In this document: positions 1 to 13,459 of the stretch, one piece after another
How the letters are laid out: every line of letters begins with the position of its first letter
Position numbering within the stretch: position 1 is the first letter of the stretch
NCBI GenBank assembly: GCA_023525715.1
Contig: CM042010.1
Coordinates: forward strand, 87,039,384-87,103,383
Direction of reading: 5' to 3'
DNA from: Cichorium intybus
Taxonomy: Eukaryota; Streptophyta; Magnoliopsida; Asterales; Asteraceae
Length of the DNA stretch: 64,000 nt
Made by a program: the position numbers and the translations under genes
Notes under the pieces: generated by a model
Seen by the model: the letters and a program-made list of their open reading frames with translations, nothing else
Told to the model about the DNA's origin: nothing
The model's database searches: none

Positions 1-79
<79 letters not shown>
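1..79. repeat. (TA)n microsatellite, cut by the window edge
   Basis: Uninterrupted TA dinucleotide run from the first base to about position 79. Its left extent is outside the window. Confidence 0.97.
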
Positions 80-807
<728 letters not shown>

Positions 808-1923
808 TATATATTGTGAGGCTCTGTGTATTAAAGAAAAGAGAGATATATATTTTTCAGTTCCAAATCTTGTAACCTCCTCATTTTTCTCATATAGTGA
901 TTATCATCGGTTGTGCCCATGGTTTTTTCCCGAAAGGGTTTTTCCACGTTAAATCATTGTGTCCGCATTTATTTTTTCTTTATCATATTATTATTTTATT
1001 TTATTGTCGATATTATTTATTTATAACACTACTTTTATTCATTTTAAATTAGAATGTCGCACACATACAACCATGTACACATATTGTTACAGACACACAC
1101 AGTCGTGCATCTACACGCTTTAGATTTTAATACATACTCATGATCCATATTTTACACACACACACAAAAAGTGGTCGAGAAAAGCAAAAAGAAAATGCCT
1201 TGGGTCAAAAAATGCATAAATGTAGAAAAAACAGCATACTCAAAGTTTGGACATGGACCTTAACTTTGAATGAGAACTGACAAATAGCTTGTAGAGGAAC
1301 ATGGAGACTGTTTTCAAAGAAAGATGTTATAAAAATTGAATTAATGAAACAGAGGCTGCTTTTAAATTTTGAATGCCAGACCTTTTATGAAGTAAAGTTG
1401 GTGCATTAATTTCCATCTTTTGATTTCGCTTCCTTCACCAATCACTAAGTTGAACCTGAGTTGTACAGAAGAAAAACAATAAAACTTTGATACTAACAGG
1501 GGAGACTGTGAAACACATTCAGACACAACTTTGTTCTTAAAAAACCCATAGAGCTAGAAAGCACAAAAAAAACAACTTACCTATAGCAATACAAGTAGGA
1601 GATTTCACAGAAATTACCCGATGTTCAACTTTATTTGTCCCAAGAGTCTTTGTTCCTAACAAATCCATAAAAATCATTTAACCATGGCTACACCTGCACA
1701 CATCTTACACATATTTAAAATTACATCAATAAAAATTACACAAAAACCCCACTATACAGAATAAGGGGGTGGGATATGAGAGAGAGAAATAGATTAATCA
1801 TTTTCTTCATAACTTGCTTCATTCATGGGGGAGAGGCACGTATTTTTTTCACATGGAACTAAATCAACCATCTTAGATCCTGAGATTTTAGAACAGAAGT
1901 TGAACTTAAAACAGAACCATTGT

Positions 1924-1925
<2 letters not shown>

Positions 1926-1960
<35 letters not shown>
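1926..1960. repeat. (AG)n microsatellite
   Basis: About 35 bp of AG repeats. It creates a Leu-Ser run in the antisense frame 1794-2072, which is therefore weak evidence for coding. Confidence 0.95.
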
Positions 1961-1962
<2 letters not shown>

Positions 1963-3885
1963 CTGTGATTCTTGCCTGGAAAATCATGAAAAAGGGATTG
2001 ATGGTGAATCAAGTGATGGAGGCAGAGAAGATCATGACCACGACCTTGTTGTGAGGAAAAAGAGTTTTCCATCTGCCAAAAAGAAAAACAAATTTATATC
2101 TACCAGGAGCAACAATTTATCACCTTCTACCAGGAGCAAGTAGCCAAAATGAATAAGAACCAAAATCAGTAAGTACCCCCAACTGAGGAGATAAAGAACC
2201 ATTCATCAAGTTCATAGCAAACCACAAGTTCACCAATCAGTGAAGATGAAGTATTGATAGTATTTAACAGACAAAGGTTATAGATCTCAAGAAATTGGTT
2301 GTACCAGTACGAGGTGGTTTGTTGAAATCGGAACCACCACCATCACTATGCTTCAAAAGACACAACAAACCTCTTTAAAAATCATAAACTACAAAAAAAA
2401 TACTTGAATAACAGAAAGATCCAGATGTAGAAACAAAAAAATGGTAACTGAATAAATAAAAAACATATTTGGGTGTTATATGTTATTCTTGACTTCATTG
2501 AGAGGTTTTTCGAGTGTCTTTGGTGAGTGAGTAGAGAGATGTATATGTTGTAATCAAGTAGCTGAAGTAGTATGGTAATGTTTATATATTAACCTGATTA
2601 AATTTCCTTCATCTTCCACATGGATATTTTTGTCACTTTGGTCCAACTCCACTGTTTCAAGATCCATGCTAACATGTCAAAATATATTCAACCAATGGTT
2701 GTCTATGATGTCCCCAAATAGAATTGATAACCTCTAAAACCTAGCCAACACGTCAAACAATCCAAAACACCTATTATACTTCGAAATTACAATGCTCTAA
2801 TAAACAAATAACTGAAAGTACAATGCTATTTTCTTGAACTTTACCCTTTATTATTGTCCTATATGTTTTAGCCTTACATGTAGATTACTTTCTTAAATGT
2901 CGCATTAACATGTACTTTGATTTTTAAAGTACAAAGCCATAATATGGCTAAATCAAATCATAAATCCCAGTTTCCTTCCTGAAGTATTTAACCTTGAGTG
3001 AAGAAAAAAAACAAAATTGATGAGTGGTTATCAACAGAAACAGAGAAATCAATACTTGAAAACAGAAATACAAAGATACATGTAAAACATTGTAGAAAAG
3101 GTGTAACTATGAATCTGATTGATTTTGGAGTCATTTAGGGTTTGATGTTAGTGAGGAAGACCAACATTGATGAGTGGTTATAAAAATCAAAACCATACCT
3201 GCCATGTGGTGACATGTAGAAGTAGGTTAGTGATCGATTCCCAGGAACTGCCTGGGATGTTCATCTGAAGTTGCGTACTGCATGTTGCAAAAGAGAAAAA
3301 ATAAAAATGAATTTAGTGAATAAAAAGAATGTCATTTCTAGAATAGTAATCAACATACCTGAATGAGGTCTAATGCAGTGAGCCTCATCTGCCTTCGAGA
3401 TGAAACAAAAATTAGAACCAGTTTTGTAGGGGAGTATGTACATATGGCAGCATAAGTTGGCATATTCATGTTGGTTTGACAAATTTAGAGTACGATGCTA
3501 TTAGTACATAACTGAAAATAGCTGGAAAAAAACCATAAATTCTATTAGTCCAACAGCAAAGGAGGATACCATTAACATAAAAACCAAATGTTATGCGGTC
3601 CAAACTTGAAAACATCACCAGAAAGTAAATCTTTACCATAAACTTTTCTCAAGAAACATCACTATAGTAAAAGCCCAAGAAAAACCCTGTCACATATCTG
3701 AAAAACCTAGGATCGAAGCTAACAAATGAGAAGAAGAAGAAGTTGAGAAGCCCCATACAGATCTGCTTCATTTTCTTCTTTGCTATTTTGACTACTCGAT
3801 AAGCTGTGCAATAGATATAATAAATTAGCAAATTAGCTAAAATCAAAATGGATACAACAATCACGAATTTGAAAACAATTTGTAC

Positions 3886-3912
3886 CTCAAACTGCTTGAT
3901 GAACCGTTGATT
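3886..3912 (-). other. Candidate 27 nt micro-exon
   Basis: On the minus strand this 27 nt tract follows an AG (GCAAG) and is followed by GTACAA, so it has both splice dinucleotides. Read in phase 0 it gives NQRFIKQFE. It sits about 190 bp downstream, in transcript sense, of a second 27 nt tract of the same kind. The protein is unidentified and chance cannot be excluded. Confidence 0.22.
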
Positions 3913-4100
3913 CTTGCATATTCCTAAGAAAACCAGAGACAGGAGGAGAAACCGTGGGGGTGGGACTGATACGACTCAGAAAAATCACAAAAGTGCCAAA
4001 ATATCAACAAATTAATGATAACTAAAAAGTACATATATGAAAAAGATTAGTAAAAGCCCTTCCGACTCACGTTTGCTACAAAGTAAACTGGAATGTATAC

Positions 4101-4127
4101 CTTAATGGCCTCAGGAATTTCATCGAA
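4101..4127 (-). other. Candidate 27 nt micro-exon
   Basis: On the minus strand the tract follows GTGTGCAG and is followed by GTATAC, both good plant splice contexts. In phase 0 it reads FDEIPEAIK. Joined to the tract at 3886-3912 the frame stays open. No family recognised. Confidence 0.22.
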
Positions 4128-5391
4128 CTGCACACCCCACCACCAGCATATAGTAGTGTTTCTATGAATCCACACAATTAGACCAAAGGTTAGTTTACCA
4201 AGAAAAAGATTTATATATTCAAAATAGAAATTGAATTTAACGACATGGTTTAAGAAACTGAGAAACATAAAAACAAACCATTAGCGACGTACTTTCTCGG
4301 CCGTTCTCAATGCCCCTCTCTCCTCTGCTGTTCTGTGAGCGAGGAAGTTTAACAGGTAAAAAATCCATCCCTGTCTCGTTTGAATTTCCCAATTGAAATT
4401 GACATGTGCAACAGTGCCTTGCAGTAATCGATTTCAATAATAATGTACTGAATTATCCAATTAAGATAAGGGTAACAGTTGTTTTATGAAGAAATCAATC
4501 AACATTTTCAATTAACCACAAAATTGTATCAACCGAAACAAATTACCAAATGAAGTATAACAGAGAAACGAAAACGAAATTATATTCCACATTACCTTCA
4601 GTAACGAGCTGCTACAATGGAAGAGAGAAGGGGGGTGATTGGCGATGTAGCAGTGGTGGCAATTCTGTCAATCATCCATCAGCAAAGACCTTGGGGGAGA
4701 GGCTGGCGAACCCTAGAAGGGTGGAAGAGGTGCGAGGATTGTCGAAGGCGATGATTGCTTTCAATTGTTTCTGCCGATGGTCACTCGTTTCTCGTTATCC
4801 CTGTGGAACCCCGTTGCTATAAATACCGATGGTGGAGAGGTTGTCGAAGGATCTGGGAGTTATGGGAACGTGGGGAGAGGTTGAAGAAGAAGAATCGTCG
4901 ATGTGCCATCAAAATGGCAACCTCCCGAAAACCGCCACTTCTAACCATCCGATGTGATTTTAGATAGGGGAACGTGGGGCAGTTGAGCAGAACCATGGTT
5001 GTCAAATGCAGAAGAAATCGGAAGCCCACCTTGGAGGATGGTTGAAGAAGTGATCGTGGAGGTGAACGTGGGATGAAGGAAGGTGATGTGAAGGAGGTTT
5101 TCGTGAAAACCGATCCTGGAGGTGATACGTGGTAACCGATATTGGAGGTGAACGTGGGGAGAAGAAGAAGGAAGTAGTGGGATTCGGATGAGAAACTGCC
5201 ATTGATTTCAGTTAGTTCGACTGGTTTTATGGAGGTTTCGAGTTCTAGTCTCGTCCCATGCCGCTTACTGTGATTTCATTTTAATATGTTCCATCCTAGT
5301 ACCACATCGACGGAGTGATAAAAACTGACGCTTGCTTCTCTCTTATATAATCATACAGGTAACTCATTCTTTTCATTCTAAGGTTTGAGTC

Positions 5392-5441
5392 ATCCCACAT
5401 CGGTTGTGGATGAAACTTACGGCTCTCTCACATTTTATATA
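5392..5441 (+). promoter_or_regulatory. snRNA-type USE plus TATA module (candidate)
   Basis: ATCCCACATCG at 5392-5402 matches the plant snRNA upstream sequence element consensus (RTCCCACATCG). A TTTATATA box follows at 5434-5441. The gap of about 31 bp is near the spacing known for RNA polymerase II snRNA promoters. A weaker pair (GTACCACATCG near 5300, TATATAA near 5345) lies just upstream. No U-snRNA is recognisable downstream, so this may be an orphan or repeat-borne promoter. Confidence 0.35.
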
Positions 5442-5647
5442 GTGAGAGCTGAAAACCTTTGAGAGTTGCCTTAGTCCTTTCCAATCATTGGTGACTAAAA
5501 TCCCAAGTTCAAACATTTCAGTTTAAAACCAACAAACCCGGAACCGGACTGGGAATAAACCGAGAACCCAAACCGATTCGTTATAGGTTGGGTTTGGTTT
5601 CAATTTTTCGGTTTTAGGTCAAACTCGACCCTAACTGACCCATGCTC

Positions 5648-7413
5648 TGTAATACCCAAGAAGCATGCTTTCATTTCTTATTGACTTATAATAACATGTT
5701 GAGGGTTTTTAAGAAGTTTTAGACATTGGTGTTTTTGGTAAAAGGACCAAAATTGTTAAAAATGATGAATGAACTAAATCTTGGGATTTGAGATGTTAAG
5801 GTGTTATGTTAGTGTTTAAATGTCCATATTATGACTTAATATGGAGTTTGGATGCTAAGTTTGAAATTATAGGTCAAAAGGTGGGAAAATGGTGAAAAAT
5901 GTGCAAGAAATCCTTCATCAGAGGGCATTAGCATCGCTAATGCCTAAGGGTTAGCGACGTTATGCTAAAGTAAGTTGCTATTATGCATAATGATTGAGAA
6001 AGTTCGGACCAGAGGATAAATTCGACATTAGCGAGCTATGAAGAGGGTTAGCGACGCTAACCTTCGGCTGACAGTTTTCCACTTAAGGCATTAAATTGGT
6101 CATTTGGAGTATTCTCTTTTCAAAACACATAAGGTTCGGGAGAGACGAACTTCAGATGCATTTTGGAGTCTAAATCATCAAATTAAGGTTGAAATCAAAG
6201 GAGTTTTGCATATCAATCAAGGATTGAGGTTAGTACACTCGTTTGTGTGTGAATTGCTAAGTAGTTTAGCTTAATTGTGGATTTTGGTTGATATGGAAGT
6301 TGTGAAATTGGAGGCTATATGTGTGTAATGAAATGGGATGATGTATTCATTGGTGTTTAGAAGAAAAAACGGAGTTTTCTTTGCAAAAGCCATGAGAAGT
6401 GGCCCTATTCATAGTTAGCGGTGCTAACTATGAACAGGTTAGCGGTGCTAAGTTCCTGAAGGGCATATCTTCATGAATTTTGTTGTACAAGTTGTTTTGG
6501 TGATATATGGTGTCTAAGAAAGGTTTAAACGTGTTCCCCTGTAGACAAGAAGGTGTAAAGAAGCTTACCAAACATCAAGTATAGCTTACTTTTGGAACCT
6601 GGACTTTAGGTGAGTAACTTTACTCAGCTTTGACTAGTGTTATGTTGTATGTTGTGTTTTGTGTAAATATATATTTGTGTATATCATATGATGGTGCTAG
6701 ATTTAATTACATTGGTGAATAATAGTATAAATGACCTTATGTGTTGACATAGGTGAAACCCTAAAAGTAGTTGCTCCTAGATATGAATGGTGTAATCGTA
6801 GGTGGTTATATTCGTTGGTGTTTTATATGATGTTCAAATGGTTGTATAACGATTTGTTTACAACGATATGATGTAATCAAAGATTGGTGATAACTCGGTG
6901 TAACCAAACGTTGGTGGATCTTCGGGTTGGTGAAAATCCTAAGATTCTTCGGTGAATGTTTACAATTTCAGTGTTAATTTTATACGTAGTGTGTTTATAC
7001 TAATGGTGACTTTGGTGTTATGATAAACTTTATCGGTATTGTTGTTCGGGTAACAAATGAACGGTGATATCTTAAAGTGTGGTTTGATTTCATAAGTTGT
7101 TGTGAATTTTACTTAGTTGCAGTAGAGTTATTCACTAAGCGTTTCGCTTATGTTATTTTGTTGTGGTGTTTTGCAGGAATTAGGTGTAGTAACACACGGC
7201 TTGATCGTGGAGCGATCTTTAAGGTACCCACTTGTCACTTCCAAGACATCGAGTATTATGTGTTAAAAACCTAGAATATCATCCGTCCAAAGTTAGGTAC
7301 AGTCAGAAATTGAATAAGAGAAGCACAAGCGAGGACTTCTTCATTGAGCCCAAATTTGTTCTGATTTATTAAAATGTTTTGTATATACTCGATGTTAGAT
7401 TTTGGGTGTTACA
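5648..7413 (+). repeat. Ty3/gypsy long terminal repeat (1.77 kb)
   Basis: Begins TGTAATACCC and ends GGGTGTTACA, an imperfect 10 bp terminal inverted repeat with the canonical TG...CA ends. The primer binding site starts 4 bp after it. It contains at least five short palindromes of the type TTAGCGNNGCTAA (about 5925-6451). The left flank (5520-5647) looks like the end of an older repeat rich in AACCGGAACC-type sequence. Confidence 0.85.
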
Positions 7414-7416
7414 AGT

Positions 7417-7427
7417 TGGTATCAGAG
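7417..7427 (+). other. Primer binding site (tRNA-iMet type)
   Basis: TGGTATCAGAG lies 4 bp after the LTR end. It matches the 3' end of plant initiator tRNA-Met as used by many plant LTR retrotransposons. Confidence 0.85.
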
Positions 7428-7641
7428 TCCTGGTTTAAGTGAGCTAGGTGTCAGTAGTGTAGATTCTATACTTAAACCATAGTAGGTGCCAGTGTGTTGT
7501 CGTGTTATAGGAGTGTATGGTGTTAGTAGCGGTGTTTTAGTCTATTAACTTTATTGTTGACGATGTCTTATGCTGAATATGCATATTTTGGAATGAATAT
7601 ATGGAGTTAGAAAGAATGGGATGTCATTGGGAGCTTGGATG

Positions 7642-8403
7642 TGTTGGATTAGGCATCTAAGCCATGACTTATAATTGTATTTATCTTGTTAATTGAAGCA
7701 AAGTCTATTTGGGTTGCCCTCATAGCTGGAGGATTGATGTAGAGTTCAGTAGAGAGAAAGGTTGATTTATTAATTGTTTAATAAATCAATAGAAATAAAT
7801 AAATAGTTTGTTAATATATTTAAGTGTTAATATATTAATTCGAAACTATAATAATTAATTAGAAATTAATCTAGAATTAACTGGAATTAATTTGGAGATT
7901 AAATTAATTAATTAAAAGTGCAGGGACTGTTTTGTATTTATTCAATAATTGAATAACTGGCAAGCCAGTTGCCAGGGGCCAAAAGTGGCACCAACTATGG
8001 AGGCTTCTCCATATGTGGTGAAACCCTAATTAGGGTTTAAGGGATCTGGTCCAAGTGGTCAACAGGCTTGCCCACTTTGGAGACTCCTCTAGGGTTTCAG
8101 CTGTAACCCTAGGAGGCTATAAAAGGAACCCCTGGCACCCCAAAAACCTACGCCTCCCATAACTCTTTGGAACTCTACTGGACTCTCTCCTCTCTTGCTT
8201 TGGGTGTGACTTCATTTGAGGCAGGATCTCTTTGCTGCTAGCTTCAAGAACAAAAGGTTGGTAAATTCTTGTTTTGATCTTTAGAAATAAATGTTAGCCT
8301 TAGGTTTTATTATTGTATGTTCATAGAAGAAAACATAGATCTCTTTTAGTGTTGCATGTGAACTTAGGAATCTCATAGTTCATAGATTGTAGAAAATCCT
8401 TCA
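7642..8403 (+). repeat. Left LTR of the non-autonomous element
   Basis: 762 bp, highly similar to 9719-10486 with scattered substitutions and small indels. A TATAAAAGG box near 8117 is a likely LTR promoter. Confidence 0.93.
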
Positions 8404-9718
8404 GTGGTATGAGAGATATGCCTTGTTTTCTTGTGAATTTGATATAATCTGTTTGTGTGTTCATAATGATCATCAAAACTTGATCCTTTTGTGGCCAAGA
8501 AACCTGTTTGGCGGATAGGGTTTAGAAAACCCTAGCCTCCCTTCCTTTCTGCGATTTGCATGCCTTGTATGGAAGTAGGTTGTTATTTTTGGTAATTGCT
8601 GCTTAATTAAATAACTGGAACCCCTTTTCCCATGCATGGTAATTTCAAAATTAAAGGGACAGGTTAGGAAATTAATTTGATTAATTTTGTGTTTCCCCAT
8701 ACTTGATTTAATTAGTTTAATTAAATTGTTTAATTAAAAGACCAATTAAATCACTTAAAGATTTAATTAAAATTTTCGAAAAAATATATATAAATTTGCG
8801 AAAATTCTTAGAAAATTAAATCTAAAATATTTTAATAAGATTAAAATATATCTTATATATTTATGATTAAAACTTAATATTTATATGTAAGATAAAATGG
8901 TTAGTCTTACCGTTAGTAGGCCTCATTCACAAAACTGTCATATAAAGAGGGTATAAGGCGACTACCTATAAAATGGTAGTCTAATGGGTGTCCACTCTCA
9001 CCCACCGCTCTCATGGTCAAGTGTCGTTAGCCGAACGGGTTTGATAGAACCTCTAAGCCTCTTAAAAGTATAATGCTATAATTGAAAGTACTAGAACTTT
9101 GAACAAAACCCAATCTAGTTACTTTAAGTCAAAAATGTGAATTTGTGCTAATCCATGGAATTGCACATTGCACTTTGTGGAACGTTGGTGGAACGTGTGT
9201 GGCTTACCGGCACGCCAACTGGGGTCCACAAAGAGTCGCAATGGGTTTCTCGATTTTGCCATTATTGACAGAGCGTGTGTGGTTAACCGGCACGTCAATT
9301 AGAGATGGTAATTGACTTTGAGAGTACCGAGCTAATTCGCATGGTTATTCACACCTGGTTCGTGATCCTCGGTATCCCAGTCACAAACAGTGGGGCATTC
9401 CCAAGATTAAAACATGCTATTGAACAGTTCAATAAATCTCAAAAGAAACTAGGAATTCCATTATAATTAGATTATGTTTCCGCGGTGGAATTGGCTGAAT
9501 CGTCATTCGCCTACCTTATAAAATTTACAATAAAGATTACAGCATCCCTCTTCGATATTGTAGATTGTTATTGTAGGATCTTGGTCTTATATTTATTATT
9601 GGGTGAATATAAGGGTTATTTATATATGTCTAATTAAAACTACCTCCTTTCTAGGAAACTGATATTAATTAGAAGGTAAATGGACAATTAAAGTCATAGA
9701 CTTATCCAAGTGGGAGAC
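8404..9718 (+). other. Interior of the non-autonomous LTR element
   Basis: About 1.3 kb without a coding frame longer than about 75 codons. It carries the primer-binding-like site at its start and the polypurine tract at its end. Two nearly identical short segments (near 9189 and 9271, around the core GCGTGTGTGG) are repeated inside. Confidence 0.8.
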
Positions 9719-10486
9719 TGTTGGATTACGTGTCTAAGCCATGACTTATAGTTGTATTTATCTTGTTAATTGAAGCAAAGTCCATTTGGGTTGCCCTCAT
9801 AGCTGGAGGATTGATGTAGAGTTCAGTAGAGAGAAAGGTTGATTTATTAATTGTTTAATAAATCAATAGAAATAAATAAATAGTTTGTTAATATATTTAA
9901 GTGTTAATATATTAATTAGAAACTATAATAATTTAGAAATTAATCTATAATTAATTGGATTTAATTTGGAGATTAAATTAATTAATTAAAAGTGCAGGGA
10001 CTGGTTTGCATTTATTCAATAGTTGAATAACTGGCAAGCCAGTTGCCAGGGGCCAAAAGTGGCACCAACTATGGAGGCTTCTCCATATGTAGCGAAACCC
10101 TAATTATAGGGTTTAAGGGATCTGGTCCAAGTGGTCAACAGGCTTGCCCACTTTGGAGGCTCCTCTAGGGTTTCAGTTGTAACCCTAGGAGGCTATAAAA
10201 GGAACCCCCTGGCATCCCAAAAACCTGCGCCTCCCATAATTCTCTGGAACTCTGCTGGACTCTCTCCTCTCTTGCTTTGGGTGTGACTTCATTTGAGGCA
10301 GGATCTCTTTGCTGCTAGCTTGAAGAACAAGATCAAAAGGTTGGTAAATTCTTGTTTTGATCTTTAGAAATAAATGTTGGCCTTAGGTATTATTATTGTA
10401 TGTTCATAAAAGAAAACATAGATCTCTTTTAGGGTTGCATGTGAACTTAGGAATCTCATAGTTCATAAATTGTAGAAAACCCTTCA
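9719..10486 (+). repeat. Right LTR of the non-autonomous element
   Basis: 768 bp copy of 7642-8403, with the same TATAAAAGG box near 10195. Directly preceded by the polypurine tract. Confidence 0.93.
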
Positions 10487-11099
10487 GGATGGACCGACGA
10501 GGAGTTGATGCAGTTGTTGCAATATGGTGTTTCTCTAAATATTCACCTAATAGGTGGAGTGTAATGATGAAAATGTGACCTGGTTTATTTGAAGGATGAT
10601 GGTGGGGGTGATGGACACTTAGTTGGAAGTAACTTAAGGATGGACGATGCCGTTAGTAGATGCTAACTGACTTATTATGAAGAAGATTTGACTGTTAGTC
10701 ATTCGGGTCGGAGTAGGGACGCGGAAAATTTGGTGCCAGGTCTGGAGTTTGAAAACCTTAGAAGTGGACTTGTAAAGACATCAAGAAGACTCATATGTGG
10801 AGTATTCGGCGACGGAAGAAACTCCTAAAGTCTTGGATGTGGTATGCTGAAGTGTTTCAAAAGTGAAAGTTGGAGCAGTTAGTTCTAACTGTTCCGGTTG
10901 GAGTTGTAGTTGCTGTAAGTAGGAAGTGAAGATTGCTTATTAATTCATTTCCTAGAGTTCAAGTTAGAGCATCATTCAAAGGTGGGTCTTCCTGAAAAGT
11001 TACAATTAAGTGAGACTAGAGTCGGACGAGATGGCGGTATTTCGCTCTTATTTTCTTTAGGAATGTATCTTGCGAAATTAAAGTTGTGAATAAATTTTG

Positions 11100-11280
11100 T
11101 ATGTTGATTGTTGAGTAGTGGAGTGGATGTAAGTTTAAATTCATGGGATCCTAATCCTTATGAATTGGAGCTAGATTATTATCAAGGAGTCTGAATCACT
11201 GTTTGACATGGACTGGTTGCTTATATTGTTGGAAAATCTTAGTAAGGAGATTGTATTGGTGAAGGAACCAGATGAGTCTC
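11100..11280 (+). repeat. Gypsy fragment with an inverted partner at 16490-16660
   Basis: The reverse complement of about 16490-16660 aligns along nearly all of this stretch. The partner lacks about 33 bp around the DMDWL-coding part. Both therefore come from one family of retroelement fragment. Confidence 0.8.
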
Positions 11281-12040
11281 AACCCCTAACCACGTAGACC
11301 CTTTAAAACTTTTAGTGATGTCTATTTTGTGAATATAAACCGCAATAACCTTCTCGGTTTTCCTCATGAAAAAGTTAATGACGAAATCTATAATGGGTAT
11401 GACTGTATTCCAAACAAGCAAATTCATAACAACATTAGACTCTTGAAGTACCTAGATTGTTATAAGGATATCACAAATTAGGTTCTTGAGAATGAGGGTA
11501 AATAAGTGTCTACAATAAACAATATACGTATGTTGTACGTAAATTGCTAGCAAATGAAATGGATATAGAAGGACTTGAAGTAGATGAACAAGATATGATC
11601 AAACTAACACCAAAGACTGGGATGACACTCACACCGAAGACCTAGATCATCATGAAGCTCAAGTACAAGATCATGCCTTAACTCAAGTACAGGATCATAA
11701 TGACACTGATGATGATGAATAATATACAGATGACAATGTTTCAATCCATATTTAAGTTGAGAACGAGTTATAGGAAGTTTGAGTACTCGTACCCTTTCTT
11801 GAATGAACTATTGATGAACAAAGTCTATGGGACACATTGGATATGGTTCCCAAACATTATTATATTTTGATCTCACACTAAATTGGAAGGATATGATGTC
11901 AGTTGTTTGGTTTTGCTTATGTCAATTGTTATGTGATAAACATTTTTAGTTCTATTATTCATCTCTTTTATGTTTTGTTTTGATTTTGCTAATACTAATT
12001 GGCTTATGATTAATGTTTGACTTTCTTGATTTGTTGGATA
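11281..12040. other. Spacer, nothing recognised
   Basis: AT-rich, with only short open frames on the minus strand (11239-11427, 11873-12142) that match no family I know. A GATGAT-rich patch lies near 11700. No supported gene. Confidence 0.4.
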
Positions 12041-12044
12041 GTAA

Positions 12045-12310
12045 AAAACACTTTTAGTATGGACTAGTGGTTTCCAATTTGATGTAAAATATATGTATTT
12101 CATACGATCATTGTTTAGTTTGCAATTTACCCTAGGGAACAAAGTTTGTCAAACCAAAAAAAGTTTAAAATATTTTATTCAGATTTAACCGTAAACCAAA
12201 CCAAATAAACTAATCTAAATAACCAAAAATCGAGTAAATCGAACCTTGTTTGGTTAATTTTTTTTTAAGCAAAAAAGCGATCAAACTGAACCAAACAAAC
12301 CGATAACCGA
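12045..12310 (+). repeat. Dispersed repeat, direct copy at 16045-16295
   Basis: Shares long matching tracts with 16045-16295, including the AAAAAAAGTTTAAAATATTT core, and ends in an AACCAAACC-rich tract. It is probably a degraded transposon end. Confidence 0.7.
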
Positions 12311-12489
12311 ATAACACCTCTGCCCATTAGTTCTACAATCGTAAGTTCGATCAAGAAGAACATATTATATGATTGATTTATCATTTTAAAGGTTCTTTTA
12401 GCCTAGTCTTATTCGTAATAATTAAAGAGTCATTATAAAACATTTTTATACGTTGGCAGATTAATTTTTATCACTTCACCCCATCTATA

Positions 12490-12614
12490 TAATTATCATT
12501 ATCATTACCATTATCATTATCATTATCATTATATTTATCATTATCTATATAATCTATATCTATATATTTATATCTATATCTATATCTATATCTATATCTA
12601 TATCTATATCTATA
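12490..12614. repeat. (ATTATC)n and (ATCTAT)n microsatellites
   Basis: Two adjoining hexanucleotide-type arrays: an ATTATC-like run to about 12545 and an ATCTAT-like run to about 12614. They end just before the putative Helitron 5' end. Confidence 0.93.
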
Positions 12615-13459
12615 TAACTCTTATAATAGAGGCCATTCATGAATGTGAATCAAGATATCTCATATAGTTGCACCACATTCATTTGAAACTCCTACACCCT
12701 TTCATGTTCCTAACCTTAATGAAATTTACTAATGACTTTTGATTTTCTTCTCATTTATACATGTCATAACTATCTTAGTAGTATATATATGTGAGATTTT
12801 CTTACAAAAAACATTCATGTGTTTGAAGGATTTGTAAATCAAATATGAAGAGTTAGATAAATGGGTTCTTTCATTCACTATAAATTCCTTCAAAAACTCA
12901 TTTTATAGCTTATAAAACATATGTTTCTTCAAGTTTCAAGAGCGTTAGAATCCAATGTCATTTGATCCTAAACTCCATGAAGATTCCTTATGAATTCCAA
13001 GTCAAGAAAAACGTAAGTATTTAGTTAACCAAATATTAGATTATACTTTTAATCATTTTGGTTCAAATCCAAATTTCTCACCGTACTCCCACTATTATTC
13101 TTATTTTAGGATTAACTTAATCATGTTTTACTCTCAAAATTTTCTTACTAACAATATGTGTTGTATTCTCGCTTTTTTAGATTTTTGTTTTTGAGATTGA
13201 ATTAGTGATGAATTGTGACGTTATTGTTAATAGATTATGTATTTGTTTGACTATCAATATGATGAAAAAAATATATTAGCTCTATTTCATCTCTCTTGAT
13301 TCTTAATGTGATTGAGTTGAATGTTTAAGTTTTTGAAATCTTGGAACGTGTTTGTTTATTTGAACGAAGAATGACATTATTATTAATATATTATCTATTG
13401 GTTTGATTTGCCAACATGATACTCAAATAAGTATTAGCTTTGTTTGATCGTTCTTCAAT

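Larger units (their letters stand above)
7642..10486 (+). mobile_element. Complete non-autonomous LTR retrotransposon (2.8 kb)
   Basis: Two direct LTRs (7642-8403, 9719-10486) both begin TGTTGGATTA and end CTTCA. They are flanked by the exact 5 bp target duplication GGATG at 7637-7641 and 10487-10491. A primer-binding-like site TGGTATGAGAG follows the left LTR, and a purine tract (AAGTGGGAGAC) touches the right LTR, as in copia elements. The 1.3 kb interior has no gag or pol frame, so it must have moved with proteins from another element. It is inserted in the leader of the gypsy element starting at 5648. Confidence 0.93.
5648..11280 (+). mobile_element. Decayed Ty3/gypsy LTR retrotransposon, interrupted and 3'-truncated
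   Basis: A complete left LTR (5648-7413) is followed by a tRNA-iMet-type primer binding site. The leader (7414-7641) is cut by the LTR element at 7642-10486 and resumes at 10492. The resumed part is degenerate. Near 11200 a short frame reads DMDWL-like residues, as found just downstream of the retroviral-type protease in gypsy polyproteins. No reverse transcriptase, integrase or right LTR is seen, so the 3' part is lost. Confidence 0.75.
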
